Shown here: positions 30,188-40,311 of the stretch, in pieces
How positions within the stretch are numbered: the stretch's first letter is position 1
Layout of the letters: each line of letters opens with the position of its first letter
Assembly: GCA_964035575.1 (NCBI GenBank)
Contig: OZ037934.1
Span: forward strand, 248,001 to 312,000
From: Rhynchopus sp. YZ270_cl-10
Lineage: Eukaryota > Euglenozoa > Diplonemea > Diplonemida > Diplonemidae
Reading direction: 5' to 3'
Length of the DNA stretch: 64,000 nucleotides
Translations under genes and position numbers: made by a program
Notes under the pieces: generated by a model
Told to the model about the DNA's origin: nothing
The model's database searches: none
Seen by the model: only the letters and a program-made list of their open reading frames with translations

Positions 30188-30650
30188 CAGTGTACAGTGT
30201 ACAGTGTACAGTGTACAGTGTACAGTGTACAGTGTACAGTGTACAGTGTACAGTGTACAGTGTACAGTGTACAGTGTACAGTGTACAGTGTACAGTGTAC
30301 AGTGTACAGTGTACAGTGTACAGTGTACTGTGTACTGTGTACTGTGTACTGTGTACTGTGTACTGTGTACTGTGTACTGTGTACTGTGTACTGTGTACTG
30401 TGTACTGTGTACTGTGTACTGTGTACTGTGTACTGTGTACTGTGTACTGTGTACTGTGTACTGTGTACTGTGTACTGTGTACTGTGTACTGTGTACTGTG
30501 TACTGTGTACTGTGTACTGTGTACTGTGTACTGTGTACTGTGTACTGTGTACTGTGTACTGTGTACTGTGTACTGTGTACTGTGTACTGTGTACTGTGTA
30601 CTGTGTACTGTGTACTGTGTACTGTGTACTGTGTACTGTGTACTGTGTAC
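30188..30650. repeat. (TACAGTG)n then (TACTGTG)n compound array
   Basis: About 20 TACAGTG units switch at about 30325, without any interruption, to about 47 TACTGTG units, a single A-to-T change fixed in all later units. Open frames here are artefacts. Confidence 0.93.
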
Positions 30651-30732
30651 AAAACCATAAAAAAGTGTATTTCTGTGATTCAAACACTGGAAAAATGTAA
30701 CAAAGCACTGTTTTCCCCTAGAGAACAGCCGT

Positions 30733-30814
30733 TTTCCTTCACTCGTGTTTACTTTGCGTGCACTCGTGCCCTTCGGGCACTCGTGCACGCAAAGAAAACA
30801 CTCGTGAAGGAAAA
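30733..30814. repeat. ~80-base near-perfect hairpin
   Basis: A 40-base arm (TTTTCCTTCACTCGTGTTTA, then CTTTGCGTGCACTCGTGCCC) faces its near complement across a TTC loop. The mismatches are confined to the CACTCGTG words and one A. The outer part AAACACTCGTGAAGGAAAAC recurs beside the array at 18588. Confidence 0.8.
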
Positions 30815-31288
30815 CGACTTTTCTCTCGAGAAAAAATAGCTATTTTCAAAAGGAAAAAGTTGGGTACCGTGCGCCTGCGGCGCTACCTGTTCCCAGTCAA
30901 AAACACCATAATTTCATTTGAAGTTGGGTTTTCAGACCTGAAAATGACCCTTGCTCACGAGTATGGGTTCATATTTTGTGAAAATTAAAGTCACTAAAAT
31001 TGTGTCCATGTTTCTGTATATACCCCACCACAGAACGGGATTGGCTCGGAAATGCCACTAAACACTGTTCACCCCCTTATACACAGCTGTTTGAGGTGCG
31101 TTTTTTTGGTCCCAAAACACGATTTTTCAGATTTTTTCCCAAAAGTTAGCGCGAAGCCTGTTCTCACTCCATGATAGAAGGACAATTTGAAAAAAACTTT
31201 TTTTTTAAACAAACTTTTTTTTGCCTGCCTGCCTGGGTTTTTCTGGGGGACGTCCCGACGCGCACGCAGACGAGAAGTTTGTTTTCCC

Positions 31289-31435
31289 TAAGTACAAAAG
31301 CCTTCAGGGCGACATTGAGTACATACCCTACTTAGGTAGGCAATAGTCGATGCAACAAAAGAAAAGAAATAAAACCATTAACCTTCGGGCGACCTTTGTG
31401 TACAGAATGATTCATCCCTGTCTTCGGACAGATGT
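31289..31435 (+). repeat. 3' part of interrupted module D, and a second module D fragment
   Basis: AAGTACAAAAGCCTTCAGGG and CGACATTGAGTACATACCC, ending near AATAGTCGATGCAAC, complete the copy begun at 29023. A further fragment at 31383-31435 reads CTTCGGGCGACCTTTGTGTA and ends TTTGTCGAAACCAC. Confidence 0.65.
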
Positions 31436-32802
31436 TTGTCGAAACCACACAAAAAAAAAAAAAAAAATACAACCAAAACGATTACCCGCAAAGGCCCACA
31501 CCATGCACACACTTATCCACACACTCTTTATTTTTATGTTTTTTTTTTTTGTGTGAGAATTGTTGTTAGCCTTGCTCCACCCTCCACTTACGTTTCTCAT
31601 ATTTGTGCAAAAATCCCATGTTCTTTTTTGTTTCCCCCTGGCAAATTTTGAGTTTTTTTTATGTTTTTTTTTCTTTGTTTTCTTTTTGCGTGTCTTTTCT
31701 TTTTGTGTAATCACGTTCCGTTGTTTCCCTCCCCCTTTTTTTTGGCGCCATCACTCCCTATTTTCACCTTTCCCGTCCTCGTAATGTGGTGCATTTATTT
31801 TTTCAATTTTTTCTCATTTTTTGTTTCCCACAGCAACATTGTGGTTGGGAGGTGCACGAAGGGAAGGGTGGATTTGGTGGGATAAAAAGTGATCATTATC
31901 AGGGGTTTGTTGCCGTTGTAGGTTCTTCTCATTAGTAACAGATTTTGTTTTTGTTTTTCTCTCCCTCAGTGCCTGCGTTTTCTTTTGTTTTTTGTTTTGT
32001 GGAAAAGTCATGACTGCTATCCCATGATAGTAGTCTACAAACAAAAGCAGTTTCTTTGGGGTGGGGGCGACACATCATGCAGTCTCCTCACTCATCCCTA
32101 CAACACACCCCATAGTACATCGTATAATGAGGTACAGTGGAAAGCAAAAAAAAAACAGTGGAGCTTGTACAGATGGCAAGCTACACTATTCCAACAGTTT
32201 TTCAAAAAAGAGAAAATGATACGAAGTAATAGTGGAGCTCATCCTCGGGTGTCGACGCTAATACAAGTTTTCAAAATAAAAAATTGAAAAAAGCAAAAAA
32301 AAATAAACAGCGTATAACCCACTCCCCCCCAAAAAAAGGATGTTTGTGTGCAAAAACACGTTCATTCTCGCATTTTTCACTGTAACCAAACCTACCGAGG
32401 TAGGGTTACATCGTGAAAAAAAGGATCTTTTTATGTTTCGCCGGCTTTTTTTTCTCTTTTTTCTCCTCACCACCACCGCCACTTCCCAGTTATCCCACTT
32501 TCCCGATCACTCACAGAGAAAACAGAACGAGGGTTTTCTCTCTTTTCTATTAAAAAAAAGCGCTGATTTTTTTCTCTCTCTTTTGTTTTGTGAACACTCC
32601 TCATCCCACTCCTCTTTCCTTCCCATACCTTTTTCAAAATTCCCACCTCCACACACCTCAGGCACTCCTGCGCCTTCAATCCAAACGCAGTTCTAATGAA
32701 AGAGCTTACTTCAATCAACTGACTCTACACCTTCTCCACAAACCCAACACAAAAAAAACAGATATTTTAAAAAAAATGACAAAAATAATACACAGCTTTT
32801 AA
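31436..32802. other. intergenic region before the LRR/IQ gene
   Basis: Poly-A, poly-T and CT-rich DNA without a convincing gene. The last 200 bases are pyrimidine-rich with several AGs. The nearest to the gene are at 32760-32761 and 32793-32794. Confidence 0.55.
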
Positions 32803-35800
32803 ATGCCGCCTTCTTATGTTGTGTGGGCAACTGATGACGCCGAGAGGGACGCAGCTGGGACGGCCTATCATCTCCAGCCAGATTCGGTACAGAATGTGAT
32901 GGTTGTGGCATTGAGGGGCTGCCGGCTGAGGTCTGCGCCGCTTCGGTCTTGGCTGTGGACGCTTCAGTGCAAGCATTTGACGTACCTGGATCTTTCTGGG
33001 AATCGCCTCCGTGAGATTAATGGTGCGAATATGTGGGGATTGGTCGGAACACTGCAGGTCCTCTTGCTTCACGACAATGAGCTTGACAGTGTCGATGCGG
33101 TGCTCAACATTGCGTCTGAAGTGCGCAACCTTTGCATTCTCACGCTCCACGGCAATGCACTGCAGGGGTACCGTAGGGCTGTGATCAAAGCATATCAGAA
33201 CCTTATTCTTCTGGACAGCTATATCGTTGCCGATACCGAACGGATGGACGAAGTTTCCCACGTCATGAGCCACCACGTTACCGCAACAAAAGCGTCGTTG
33301 TCAAAAATTTACGAACCGTTTTCTCCCTGGCATTTAATTGATTTGCAGAAGATTGTTCCAGTATATGACACATCTTTGCCTAAAAAGGAGCGGGAGTTGA
33401 AGGTGTTAAGCATGGTATCCACTATGTTGAGCCATGTGGTCAGGGTACGGTCGAAAACGTCGCCGGCGTGTTTGGTGCAGAGGCTGTGGAGGGGGAGGTT
33501 GGTACGGAAGAATTGGTGCCAATATGTTGTAGACGCGCGTATGAAGCCGGAGGTTGAGGAAGATGAGTACCAAGACACCGATGTTGTCATCAAGAAGAAG
33601 AAAATGCCGGCCCTAGACGCGGTTATCAAGATCCAACGTGCCTGGCGGCTGTACACAGCAAACCAACGCATGGTACGACTTCTCATAGAAGAACAGCAAA
33701 TATCCGACGCATATTTCCCTCCCAACCAAATCACCATCATCGAAGAAATCCTTGACTCCCACAAAGGTGTCCACGAACGCCAGATTAACGTCGTCTGCGT
33801 CACAAATTTCCTTATAGTCCGTAAACATGACGACAGAATTAACGGAAAGGAAACCCGCCATGGTACCCGTTTAACCATTGCCTCTTCAGGGTTGATACTT
33901 CAACGCCGTGCGAACAGTATCGGTGAGCTTGATGTGCGTGATGCAACCATGAAAAAACCGGAGAAAATCAAAAAGGACCCAAACCGACATTACGCTGAAA
34001 AGCCGGTTCGTCCGATACCTACTCCACCGCCACCTCCTCCTCCTCCGGCGGCGAAGCAAAAGAATGTTGTGAAATACCTGAAGCACGTTGTGCCCTTCAA
34101 AAAGATGGATGAGTACAGAAGGGAGATCGCGCTTCGATCGTTAAAGTATAGGGATCCTCAGGAGATTGCGTTGGTATTGGTATCGGTTCCTCCACATATG
34201 CTGGTCTGGCTGCTGCGCATGATAAGGAAGTACAACGTGCAAAGCAGTGTTGCGGTGCAAAAGATTACCCCATATCTGACCAGCGATGTGGAGAGAATCA
34301 CTGCGACGGTTGTGGTGCAGAAGTTCTGGCGTGGGTTTCTGGTGCGCAGGGAGTACGGGAAGTTTTTAGGGGCGTTGCCGATCCGCGTCTTTTCTGCGAC
34401 CGTTGTGCAGTCGTTGTACCGCCGTTATGTGGTCCGCAAAAGACGTGCCTTTCTTCTCCAACTCCGTTCTGTTGTACGTTATGAAGGACGTCATAAAAAC
34501 CCTGGAGTCTACTCTGAGCTGTTTACATTACGTGGAACAGAGTTGTTTTTATCTTGCAATGCGTATCGACAGATACTGATGAACGTTGACATGCCTAATC
34601 GAGCTGAATATGATATACCAATGATCCTCACGGACAGTGTCAAAAAAATCCGGAAGGTGGAGGACCGGAGGATCGACCATGAAAGAAATGTATGTGAACA
34701 GATCAGAGAGAGGGAGCTGGCGAGGCTTGCGATGTCGGCGTCGTACAGTATGGCGGAAGAGGATGCGGCGTCGTTTCATTCATCAGCGGTGTCAGATGTT
34801 CCGGTCCAAATGTCTGCTCCGCAAGAAACGGTTTTGCTCGCAACATCTATTTCTCTTCGCAGAAAACCGCCCCCTTCTGGAGAATGCGTTTTATTCCACC
34901 CAGAGAAGCTGCGCGACCTCCCTCATTGGCTTGTCACAGAGGGGAAATTGCTGTCTGTCACCACTGCGGCAGAGCCCCTCTCCACCCCAGTTGCGCCGGA
35001 GACAGTGGTGGGGTCTCCGTCCTCCCCTCCACGATCTCCCCTTTCTGTGGGCTGGTCGCTTGCTGAGGAGGCGGACCTACCGTCCACCCCGAATCGGTCA
35101 AAGCTTGAGGAGCTTACGGCGTCAGAGTACCCAAGCAGTGTTGACTTGCAGGAGTTGATCTTCACTGGCGCGCAGATTCCGTACTGTTGTATCCGGTCCT
35201 CAACAAGCTTTGTGAAATTCCTGCAAGACCCGCATCCAAAAGTCCTGCAATATTTGAATCGCGGGTACATCTGTTTGCGTTATGGAAGCAGAGAAGAAGC
35301 CATGCGGAGGAGGGTCTGTCTCGCAGCTTTAACATATGATAGCAAAACCGACTCGATGTTATGTTTCGAACACCCCAGGGTGATTATCATGCATGACGCT
35401 GCAGTGGTGATACAGAAATGGTGGTTGACCAAACGGCAAATGCAAGAACACAGCCCATCTGAGGTTTCCTTCGACACAAACGATGCGGACTGCGGTTCGC
35501 ACAACCTCTCACGCCCCCCTTCAGCAGAAGGGTTCAGACATATCACCCCACTTCCTTCACGGATCATCCAGAATACAAGCTTTGACATCATCTCCACCAA
35601 AATCGTTGAAGAAACCGTTCGAGAAAAGCCCACCCTTCGAGTGATCCGTGCAGTCCAAGAACCCCCCCTTCCTGAAAGCGCGTGGGGCACCCCGCGACCA
35701 CCTGACACACCACAACGTGACCCTTATGCATTGGAAATGACCGGAGCACGACCTGCTCCACCTCTGTTAGACCCTGAATCCGTAGCGGAGAAGATTCGGG

Positions 35801-37455
35801 AGGCGGCATTGCTAGAAAAGCAACATATTCGTGACACGGTGCGCGCGAACCGTATTGCGGAGTACGAACGCCGCCGAGACGTCGTCCGCAGAACACGAGA
35901 ACTGCAAGAACGCGTCTGGCAGGCGGGCGACACCACCACCCCACCACAACCTGCCGCACCACCCCTCGAAGACCCTTCCACCTTCTCAGAAAGCGATGCC
36001 GCGTCGACGCACGACGTCGGGGTGAACCTCGCTACAGTAAAGCTTTCCGCTGCTTTACAACGCTTCTCCGAGGAAATCACCGATCTAGAATACAACAATG
36101 CCGCCACCAAGCAAAGAGTCGGACTAAAAGCGGACTTTGCTGTCTCCGGAAGCGACTTAAAATGGATGTCTGCAAAGGAGTTATCAACGCTGTCTGCCGC
36201 AAAGGCGGCGAGGGAAGCTGTGCAGAAGAAGGCGGATGTAGCGCTACAGCGGTACACTACATTGCAGGCAAAGGTGTTGCTGCAGGAGAAGAAGCAGACT
36301 GCACAGAGAGACCGTGCAATGTCGCTTGAAGCTTACAGAGTGCAGTGCAATGCAGCGCTGGCAAAAAAGCAGGGAGAAGACAGCAACCTCCGGTCAAAAC
36401 ACTCTGCAGATCGTACCAAACAGAGTGGACGTCGCGCGCACCTTGTTACCTCCCGCGGGATGATTGCCGCCTTTTCACGCTACCAAAACGTTCTCCGGAA
36501 TGAAATGGTACAGCGCAACGTTCAATGGCAGCGCTCCAAGGAGTATGCGAATACGGCTCGATCCACCTATCAGAAACGGCTTGATGCGAGGAATACTAAG
36601 GAACGTCTCGCTGCGCAGAGGGAATCAGATTTGAAGGTAAAACGTGCTGTCGCGGCATATGGCAATGTTATGCAAAAGGACGCATTAGAAAAATGCGTAG
36701 AAGAGCAAATCATTCTACAACGCGCAGGAAACATCGTCAACCGCAGGAAGGCTGCACACCACCGCCAAATCCTTCTCGAAAAGTACGAAGTCTCCGGCAC
36801 CGCACGCGGCAAATTCGCGCCAGTAGTAGTCCACCACAACCACGACCTCCCTGAAGCAAAGACCTACCCAATCCCTGCACCACCCGCCTCCCATGCAACC
36901 TCGCCTTCCATCACTTCAATAGAACAGACCTATGCCCTAGAAGGTGAACCCTCACTCGAGGCATTGGCTATAGCGGAGTTCCCAGAAGAGGTGCAAGAAA
37001 TGAGAGAGCCAGAGGCTCCAATCCAAGAGGCTACTGTATTAAGCAAAACGTTGCCAAATGTTGTGTCGGCACCGCGAAGGCCTTCCACAGCAAGACGGCA
37101 GACATTCGCAGGCAGAGGGAGAGGGGGAGGTGCATCTGGGTCTTTCAGTGCGCGGGCTGCGTCTGTGCCGGCAGGGAGTGGGGTAGGAGTGGGGGTGGGC
37201 CTCCCAGAAGCGGAAAGGGTGGATGGTGATGAAGCAGTAGGGGTGATGCACAAAGCAAGACCCAGCACGTCACGTCCCAGAGCTTCCATATCAATCCCGA
37301 GTCCAAATGATGAGGAGCAAGTGGGGGTGGTGACAGAGGTGGCAGAGAGAGACCCAGGGGAGCAAACGGCAGGGCTGTCGCAGAAGGAGGAGGAAGAGGA
37401 AGAAGGGGAAGAAGAGGAGGAGGGGGAGGGGGAGGAGCGGGTGGAGGAAGAATAG
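32803..37455 (+). CDS. LRRIQ3-like leucine-rich repeat and IQ-motif protein
   Basis: 1550 residues. The N-terminal leucine-rich repeats (about 35-140: LTYLDLSGNRLREI, LQVLLLHDNELDSV, LCILTLHGNALQGY) end in a cap-like segment. IQ motifs at about 220 (LVQRLWRGRLVRKNW), 270 (IKIQRAWRLYTANQR), 500 (VVQKFWRGFLVRREYGK), 531 (VVQSLYRRYVVRKRR) and 865 (VVIQKWW) should bind calmodulin or light chains. Coiled coil spans about 990-1326. The tail is Gly/Ser-rich and ends in a Glu-rich run. LRR plus early IQ and coiled coil matches LRRIQ3, a conserved ciliary family. It has no introns. An 8-codon upstream ORF (32776-32802) ends TAA directly against this ATG. Confidence 0.85.
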   Translation: MPPSYVVWATDDAERDAAGTAYHLQPDSVQNVMVVALRGCRLRSAPLRSWLWTLQCKHLTYLDLSGNRLREINGANMWGLVGTLQVLLLHDNELDSVDAVLNIASEVRNLCILTLHGNALQGYRRAVIKAYQNLILLDSYIVADTERMDEVSHVMSHHVTATKASLSKIYEPFSPWHLIDLQKIVPVYDTSLPKKERELKVLSMVSTMLSHVVRVRSKTSPACLVQRLWRGRLVRKNWCQYVVDARMKPEVEEDEYQDTDVVIKKKKMPALDAVIKIQRAWRLYTANQRMVRLLIEEQQISDAYFPPNQITIIEEILDSHKGVHERQINVVCVTNFLIVRKHDDRINGKETRHGTRLTIASSGLILQRRANSIGELDVRDATMKKPEKIKKDPNRHYAEKPVRPIPTPPPPPPPPAAKQKNVVKYLKHVVPFKKMDEYRREIALRSLKYRDPQEIALVLVSVPPHMLVWLLRMIRKYNVQSSVAVQKITPYLTSDVERITATVVVQKFWRGFLVRREYGKFLGALPIRVFSATVVQSLYRRYVVRKRRAFLLQLRSVVRYEGRHKNPGVYSELFTLRGTELFLSCNAYRQILMNVDMPNRAEYDIPMILTDSVKKIRKVEDRRIDHERNVCEQIRERELARLAMSASYSMAEEDAASFHSSAVSDVPVQMSAPQETVLLATSISLRRKPPPSGECVLFHPEKLRDLPHWLVTEGKLLSVTTAAEPLSTPVAPETVVGSPSSPPRSPLSVGWSLAEEADLPSTPNRSKLEELTASEYPSSVDLQELIFTGAQIPYCCIRSSTSFVKFLQDPHPKVLQYLNRGYICLRYGSREEAMRRRVCLAALTYDSKTDSMLCFEHPRVIIMHDAAVVIQKWWLTKRQMQEHSPSEVSFDTNDADCGSHNLSRPPSAEGFRHITPLPSRIIQNTSFDIISTKIVEETVREKPTLRVIRAVQEPPLPESAWGTPRPPDTPQRDPYALEMTGARPAPPLLDPESVAEKIREAALLEKQHIRDTVRANRIAEYERRRDVVRRTRELQERVWQAGDTTTPPQPAAPPLEDPSTFSESDAASTHDVGVNLATVKLSAALQRFSEEITDLEYNNAATKQRVGLKADFAVSGSDLKWMSAKELSTLSAAKAAREAVQKKADVALQRYTTLQAKVLLQEKKQTAQRDRAMSLEAYRVQCNAALAKKQGEDSNLRSKHSADRTKQSGRRAHLVTSRGMIAAFSRYQNVLRNEMVQRNVQWQRSKEYANTARSTYQKRLDARNTKERLAAQRESDLKVKRAVAAYGNVMQKDALEKCVEEQIILQRAGNIVNRRKAAHHRQILLEKYEVSGTARGKFAPVVVHHNHDLPEAKTYPIPAPPASHATSPSITSIEQTYALEGEPSLEALAIAEFPEEVQEMREPEAPIQEATVLSKTLPNVVSAPRRPSTARRQTFAGRGRGGGASGSFSARAASVPAGSGVGVGVGLPEAERVDGDEAVGVMHKARPSTSRPRASISIPSPNDEEQVGVVTEVAERDPGEQTAGLSQKEEEEEEGEEEEEGEGEERVEEE

Positions 37456-37685
37456 AGTTCATCTCACGATGTTTGTTTCTTTTGTTTGTTTGTTTCTTTC
37501 TTTCTTTCTTTTCTTTTGCAAAAAATCTGTTTTCACATTCAGTTTTTTTGCTTTACACATTTATAAGAAGCCTAAAAAAACACCATTTTTTTAATACAAT
37601 TCTTCACTTCTTCACTTCTTCACTTTTTTCCAAAACCCAGGAGATACACACAAAACTTCTCCCCCCGAAAAGCGTTGTTTTTTAA

Positions 37686-38270
37686 ATGGGAATCTGTGCT
37701 TGCAAGGTTGCGAACGACGATATCGTCCCACCACCCCGCGAGTTTGCTATTGAGACCGGAGCGGAAAGCCCGTCGCCTCGCAAGGAGGATGCACTCTCGC
37801 AGGGGCAAACTATGGTGCGGGTGGCGATGACTGCTAGGCTGTTGGATGGGTGGGTGACCGATGGACGGCGGGTGTTTAGCAAAGGGATAGGGGGTGAGAT
37901 TCCTGAGAACAGCTGTGTGACGAAGATTGATGAGTGGCAGGTGACAAACGAGGCCAGCTTTTCGTCGGCTGCAAGGAAGGTGTCTGGGGCAGAGTACTGC
38001 AGCCTCGTGATCGAGCCGTCCTTCCTGATGGACGATGTCGCTTCAAACAACACCTCCCGTGCCTGCTGGCTTGTCATCAAGAACCAAGTGTACGACGCCA
38101 CCCGGTTCCTCTCCTCACATCCCGGTGGTGACAAGTCTGTGCTCGAATATGCTGGCAAAGAATGCACTGACGCCTTCACCTCCTCCCACAGTCAGTCGGC
38201 AAAGGGGATGCTTCAGCGGTATCACATAGGATCGCTTCGCGGGGCGACGACAACGGCGATTACAGTGTGA
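37686..38270 (+). CDS. N-acylated protein with cytochrome-b5-like heme domain
   Basis: 194 residues. It begins MGICAC, fitting N-myristoylation plus palmitoylation. Residues about 40-110 (RVAMTARLLDGWVTDGRRVF through ASFSSAARKV) have a PDZ-like strand pattern, but that call is weak. A cytochrome b5-like domain follows at about 118-188: AFTSSHSQSAKGML and LSSHPGG supply the two His ligands expected for heme. It is probably a membrane-tethered electron carrier or heme sensor; the b5 domain usually sits on an ER or mitochondrial anchor helix, which is absent here. The start is fixed by the acylation motif. A CT-rich tract ending CCCAG near 37640 precedes it. Confidence 0.78.
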   Translation: MGICACKVANDDIVPPPREFAIETGAESPSPRKEDALSQGQTMVRVAMTARLLDGWVTDGRRVFSKGIGGEIPENSCVTKIDEWQVTNEASFSSAARKVSGAEYCSLVIEPSFLMDDVASNNTSRACWLVIKNQVYDATRFLSSHPGGDKSVLEYAGKECTDAFTSSHSQSAKGMLQRYHIGSLRGATTTAITV

Positions 38271-39509
38271 AAAAGGGATTGGTGTTGTTGTATTGAAGAA
38301 GAAAAAAGGGGCAGATGTTCCGAATATGTTTGTATTTCGACAGTAGTTTGTTGAAAAATACGAATGTTTTTAAAGGGAGTTGTGATCCTTTTCAGTGCTT
38401 GCGTCTGCCGAACGGTGAGGTGTTTGCACTTTCAACCTGACACATAAGTAAATTAGATTGTGCCGGATTTTATGTTTTTTTTTTAGTTCGGCTTTTGTAA
38501 TCCTCTCATTTCGCAGTGGTTGTGTGTTTGATAACTAATAGGGGTAATTCTTGCGCAGAATATGGCCCCAAAGTGGTTGTGTGTATTTGAAATCAGTTTT
38601 TTTTTTTGTGGGTGACAGTCAAATGTATACACATCGTATACACAGGGTTATAGTCAGATCTAAACACACAAAATAGTCAGTAAATTTGACTTTCACCCTT
38701 TTTTTCAAAATTTTATTCTTGTGCGGAGTATCGCCCGCTGTGATGTAGTGATGTGTAATTGTGCGTGTGCCAGGTTGTATTTTCCTTATTCACATTCCCC
38801 CCGTAGCTGCACCCCATGCACATGACAACAGTCTGTGTCTTTTTTTCTCTTTTTTTCTTTTCCTGCGGCTTTGGGTTTTCTTCACTGACGCATACCTCAC
38901 ACATATTCTGCAGTGAAAACTCACAAAGCCTTTTGCGGTGCGATAAGCGAAAAAGTGTTTTCTTTCCTTTAACTGTCATATCATGAAGTCGTTTTCTATT
39001 TTTCTTTGGGAGCCACACCAACGCGGGGTCAACTATGCCTTGCCACACGCCGTCTGTATTTCCTCATTGGCCGGACGGGTAGACAGGACTATTTTGTTTT
39101 TACCCTCAGGGAGGCACTTCGTAGCTACATAAAAAATGTGCGTTTCAAAAATCAATGGGTAGAAGAAAAGTAAAGGACAGGTGATTGTCGATACTACAGA
39201 GCATTCATTTTCCAAAAAAAAAAATGTTGTTGTTGTTTTTTTTGTTTTTTTGCCAACTTTTCGATTGAAAATTATATCTTAATATTTTGCTAACTTTTCC
39301 TATCTGGAGAGGCCAGATTGTAGTAGGGCGGTTCCGCGCATCTTTGCTCACCACTCCAAAGTGTGCGTTCGTTTCAACTCTTTTGTTTTTTCATTTTTCG
39401 CACCCTCTTTACCTTCTTTTCGTTTAGAAAAGACGGTATATGAAATATTTTTTTCAGCATTTTTTTCCCCCCTTACAATTTCCTTGTAAAAGCACACTCC
39501 CAAATACAA

Positions 39510-39592
39510 CACTCTGGGGGGGGTTCGATAACCCCGCAGAGTGTCAGTGCCCTGCGTCCCAGAGGCGTGTTTGCACTATCAACTTTCACTTT
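39510..39592 (+). repeat. hairpin module H plus module B
   Basis: CACTCTGGGGGGGGTTCGAT then AACCCCGCAGAGTG (stem CACTC/GAGTG), followed by CTGCGTCCCAGAGGCGTG and TTTGCACTATCAACTTTCAC. It has the same order as at 42472-42550 and, in decayed form, 21090-21155. Confidence 0.75.
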
Positions 39593-39682
39593 GTTTTCTG
39601 TTTTCTTCATTCCAACAGCAATCCGTCCTTTCTAGAGGGAGGGTGAACATCCTCCTAACATATGGGACTGCTTTGTGTCGGT

Positions 39683-39735
39683 CGAATAATATGTTGACAT
39701 AACCCGTCCTCGGACAGGGTGATTGTCGTACTGCA
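39683..39735 (+). repeat. module D fragment
   Basis: TTCGGACAG-like text (CCGTCCTCGGACAGGGTGAT) followed by TGTCGTACTGCAAAAAAA matches the 3' half of the copies at 31383 and 55368. Confidence 0.5.
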
Positions 39736-40053
39736 AAAAAAAGGAAAGAAAAAAGGCGTCTCTTCACTCAGAGGCGCCCTACGTTTGTATTCTGTTTAGT
39801 TGCTTTGTGACGTCATCTGTATTGTCGTTGTATCCATTTCACTGAAGAGCGGTCTTTTTTTCAACAAGAGTTGCGACCACAGTGTGCGCTCGACTCAATG
39901 AATCAAAAGACGTGGAGGGGGGGGGGTTTTTTTTTGCTTGTTTTTCACACAGAGAGAATCCCTCATTGTGGATTTCCCTTCCCCCATAACATCGTCAATT
40001 GTTCAAATTGTCTCCCATTTTCCCCACCCCTTTTTTCGTTCTGTTCTGATTCA

Positions 40054-40079
40054 AGGTGAGAGAGGCTTCGGTTCATCTC
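40054..40079 (+). repeat. reduced hairpin module A (copy 8)
   Basis: AGGTGAGAGAGGCTTCGG then TTCATCT keeps the outer stem and the GAGAGGCTT word but lacks the inner stem. A module B-like segment (CAGTGCACTGCGTCCTGC) follows at 40111. Confidence 0.5.
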
Positions 40080-40311
40080 ATATTTTTGCCATTTTTGTTT
40101 TTTTTTTATCCAGTGCACTGCGTCCTGCTGATAGTCCGGAGGTGTTTGCACGTTGTTTAGTTCTCTTTTTTATTTGTTCTGTTTTGTTTCGTTTTTGCTT
40201 TTCGCATTACTGGGGGGGGGGGTAGGGGGGGGGCAAAACCTTCAGGACGGGTGAGGCATTTTTGGAAAAAGTGGTTTTGTGAGCAAAAAACCTGTCAACA
40301 CCCCTCATACC

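Larger units (their letters stand above)
29170..31288. mobile_element. 2.1-kb TIR element with heptamer arrays, TAA target duplication
   Basis: Flanked by TAA at 29167-29169 and 31289-31291. The terminal inverted repeat begins GGGAAAACAAACTT and, after a small mismatch, continues GTCTGCGTGCGCGTC. The interior has direct repeats (29308/29924: GAGAGCAATCGGCTCGCGCA; 29678/30897: about 150 bases around GAAAATGACCCTTG), a 21-bp minisatellite TTTTCTGTTACGAGTAGCTTG (about 30030-30100), tandem heptamer arrays and a long hairpin. Sequences flanking the arrays match those in the element at 17876, so a related element is probably nested or rearranged inside. No transposase. PIF/Harbinger-like by duplication and GGG ends. 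Confidence 0.75.
38271..40310. other. gene-free repeat region
   Basis: Contains module B fragments (38397-38440, TTTGCACTTTCAACCTGA), an AATTCTTGCGCAGAATATGG word also found at 54690, the H-B pair at 39510, module D at 39683 and a reduced hairpin A at 40054. No gene is supported. Confidence 0.6.

Noticed and set aside
39510-39543. tRNA gene suggested by GGGGTTCGATAACCCC
   Set aside because: Only a T-arm-like hairpin is present; there is no acceptor stem, anticodon arm or D-arm.
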